Shown: piece by piece, positions 5,700-6,841 of the stretch
Layout: each line of letters opens with the position of its first letter
Numbering within the stretch: position 1 is the first letter of the stretch
Assembly: GCA_028871595.1 (NCBI GenBank)
Contig: JAGWMT010000176.1
Location: 1 to 6,841 of the forward strand
Length of the DNA: 6,841 bases
DNA from: Elusimicrobiota bacterium
GTDB taxonomy: Bacteria > Elusimicrobiota > Elusimicrobia > UBA1565 > UBA9628
Direction of reading: 5' to 3'
The notes under the pieces: generated by a model
The model's input: the letters and a program-made list of their open reading frames with translations, nothing else
Databases searched by the model: none
What the model was told of the DNA's origin: nothing
Position numbers and translations under genes: made by a program

Positions 5700-6422
5700 A
5701 TGATCGCGATCTTCACGGACGGCGCCTGCTCCGGCAATCCCGGGCCGGGGGGCTGGGGGACGATCGTCGCCGGCGCGGATGGGCGCGTGCTCGAGCTGGG
5801 CGGCGGCGCTCCCGCCACCACCAACAACCGCATGGAGATGACCGCGGTCCTGGAAGGCCTGCGCGCGGCGGCGGGGCTCCCGGACGTGGTCGTCGTGCAC
5901 ACCGACTCGACCTACGTGCTGGGGGGCATCACCAGCTGGATCACCGGCTGGAAGCGCCGGGGCTGGACGACGGCCGCCGGCGAGCCGGTCAAGAACGAGG
6001 ACTTGTGGCGCGCGCTGGACCTGGCCGTCGCCGCGCGCGGCAAGGGGGGCGTCGAGTGGCGCTGGGTCCGGGGCCACGACGGCCATGAGGCCAATGAGCG
6101 CTGCGACGCGATCGCCGTCGCCTTCTCCCGCCGTCAGCCCGTGGAACTGTACGACGGGCCGCTCCTGGCCTATCCCCACGGTTCCCTGGCGACTTCGGAG
6201 GCCAAGCCTCCGCCCGTGAAGAAGAAGGCCTCGTCCGGGGCCAAGCCGGGCGCGCCCGCGGGCCCGGCGACCTATCTGAGCCTCTTGGACGGCAAACTCG
6301 AGCGGCACGCGACGTGGAAGGACTGCGAGTCGCGCGTGAAGGGCCGCCCGGCGAAGTTCAAGAAGGTCCGCTCCGAGGGCGAGGAACGGGAGACGCTGAA
6401 AGGCTGGGGTCTGGCGGAGTGA
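5700..6422 (+). CDS. rnhA: ribonuclease HI with C-terminal viroplasmin-like (hybrid-binding type) domain
   Basis: The enzyme degrades the RNA strand of RNA-DNA hybrids, such as R-loops and primers. Counting from the ATG at 5700 it has 240 residues, well over the roughly 155 of E. coli RNase HI. The catalytic domain (1-145) has 'FTDGACSGNPGPGGWG' (Asp7), 'NNRMEMTAVLEGL' (Glu46), 'VHTDSTYV' (Asp69) and 'WVRGHDGHEANERCD' (His126, Asp136), so the full DEDD set and the catalytic His are present. It also keeps the basic 'WKRRGWTTAAGEPVKNEDLW' handle region. A Pro/Lys-rich linker (about 165-190) leads to 'YLSLLDGKLERHATWKDCES' (from 192) and 'RVKGRPAKFKKV'. This resembles the small viroplasmin/hybrid-binding domain found at the N-terminus of eukaryotic RNase H1, here placed at the C-terminus. 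An in-frame ATG at 5691 would add three residues. The stop overlaps the GTG start of the next gene. Confidence 0.93.
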   Translation: MIAIFTDGACSGNPGPGGWGTIVAGADGRVLELGGGAPATTNNRMEMTAVLEGLRAAAGLPDVVVVHTDSTYVLGGITSWITGWKRRGWTTAAGEPVKNEDLWRALDLAVAARGKGGVEWRWVRGHDGHEANERCDAIAVAFSRRQPVELYDGPLLAYPHGSLATSEAKPPPVKKKASSGAKPGAPAGPATYLSLLDGKLERHATWKDCESRVKGRPAKFKKVRSEGEERETLKGWGLAE

Positions 6423-6841
6423 TCGCGCGGACGGTCGTCACGGCCCTGTTGCTGTTCGCCGCCGGCCCCACGCGCGCACAGGCCCGGTTCGAGGAACCCT
6501 TCTTCTTCGGCGTGGCCACCGCCCCCGGCCAGTCGGAGGACGGGCTGGCCGACATCTGGGCCGACTGGGGGCGCGCCGGGAGGACGGCCGCGTACCGCAA
6601 CCAGGCCCTGCCGGAGGCGCGGCTTCAATTCTGGACGCGCCCGGAAGTCGAACTGGACCTGGCGGCGCGCGCCGGCGTCCAGGTGTTCCGCCTGGGCGTG
6701 GATTGGGGGCGCGTGATGCCGCGCCGCCACGAGTTCGACCCGGAGGCGATCGCGCGCTACCGCGTCATCCTGCGCATGATCCGCGCCCGTCATATGCGCG
6801 TGATGCTGACCTTGATGCATCACTCGATCCCCCGATGGGCT
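6419..6841 (+). CDS. exported family-1 glycoside hydrolase, SFR2-like (N-terminal part)
   Basis: The gene runs off the right edge; 141 codons are visible. The GTG at 6419 overlaps the rnhA stop (GTGA) and opens a signal peptide (MIARTVVTALLLFAAGPTRA, likely cut near Ala20 or Ala22). Next comes the GH1 (beta/alpha)8-barrel start: 'EPFFFGVATAPGQSEDG', whose Gln38 occupies the place of the sugar-binding Gln of GH1. Then come 'FRLGVDWGRVMPR' (Asp95-Pro101, the 'aWsRvlP' motif) and 'MRVMLTLMHHSIPRWA' with His134 at the place of the conserved -1 subsite His. The wording 'FFFGxATAP', 'VFRxGVDWxRxMP' and 'MxVMLTLxHHSxPxWA' is, from memory, much closer to plant SENSITIVE TO FREEZING 2, a galactolipid galactosyltransferase, than to ordinary beta-glucosidases. 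The two catalytic Glu residues lie outside the window. A role on membrane glycolipids is possible but not shown. Confidence 0.85.
   Translation, partial: MIARTVVTALLLFAAGPTRAQARFEEPFFFGVATAPGQSEDGLADIWADWGRAGRTAAYRNQALPEARLQFWTRPEVELDLAARAGVQVFRLGVDWGRVMPRRHEFDPEAIARYRVILRMIRARHMRVMLTLMHHSIPRWA

Noticed and set aside
5439..6308. Minus-strand ORF spanning rnhA and the 5' part of terC
   Set aside because: It crosses the divergent promoter region and is antisense to well-supported rnhA and out of frame with terC.

Overview
This is a GC-rich bacterial chromosomal segment, roughly 70% G+C by eye. Two lipoprotein signal peptides on peptidoglycan-active enzymes and several other exported proteins point to a free-living, probably diderm bacterium. 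No marker gene fixes the phylum. Long Ala/Pro/Gly-rich exported proteins with short 'FDG' motifs bring Elusimicrobiota or a deltaproteobacterium-like lineage to mind, but this is a weak impression. There are no tRNA or rRNA genes, CRISPR arrays or intact insertion sequences.

Layout: (1) positions 2-316 hold the 3' end of an extended short-chain dehydrogenase, most like OleD/3beta-HSD reductases. (2) 382-2037 hold an exported, low-complexity protein of unknown function with a C-terminal hydrophobic helix. Its middle part shows codon-phase signals in other frames. (3) 2019-2106 is an AT-rich block of about 36% GC with small palindromes, followed by a hairpin. (4) 2191-3772 are two overlapping genes: a lipoprotein zinc amidase with the PGRP/Amidase_2 fold, and an exported SlyD-type FKBP prolyl isomerase. 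(5) 3827-4720 encode a lipoprotein lytic transglycosylase (SLT fold) that shares an N-terminal module with the amidase. (6) 4717-5643, minus strand, encode a TerC/Alx-family membrane protein that ends convergently in a 4-bp overlap with the transglycosylase. (7) 5700-6422 encode RNase HI with a viroplasmin-like C-terminal domain, divergent from terC. (8) From 6419 to the window edge runs an exported family-1 glycoside hydrolase of the plant SFR2-like subtype, overlapping rnhA by 4 bp.

The amidase, SlyD-like isomerase and transglycosylase look like an envelope set: two wall-cutting enzymes of different bond specificity, tethered as lipoproteins, plus an exported folding factor. The most general signal is regulatory. 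All five genes that begin after an intergenic gap have a TANNNT -10-like hexamer ending 6 or 7 nt before the ATG, and four of them have no usable Shine-Dalgarno. This fits leaderless transcription. Downstream genes in operons instead start inside or at the end of the preceding gene.
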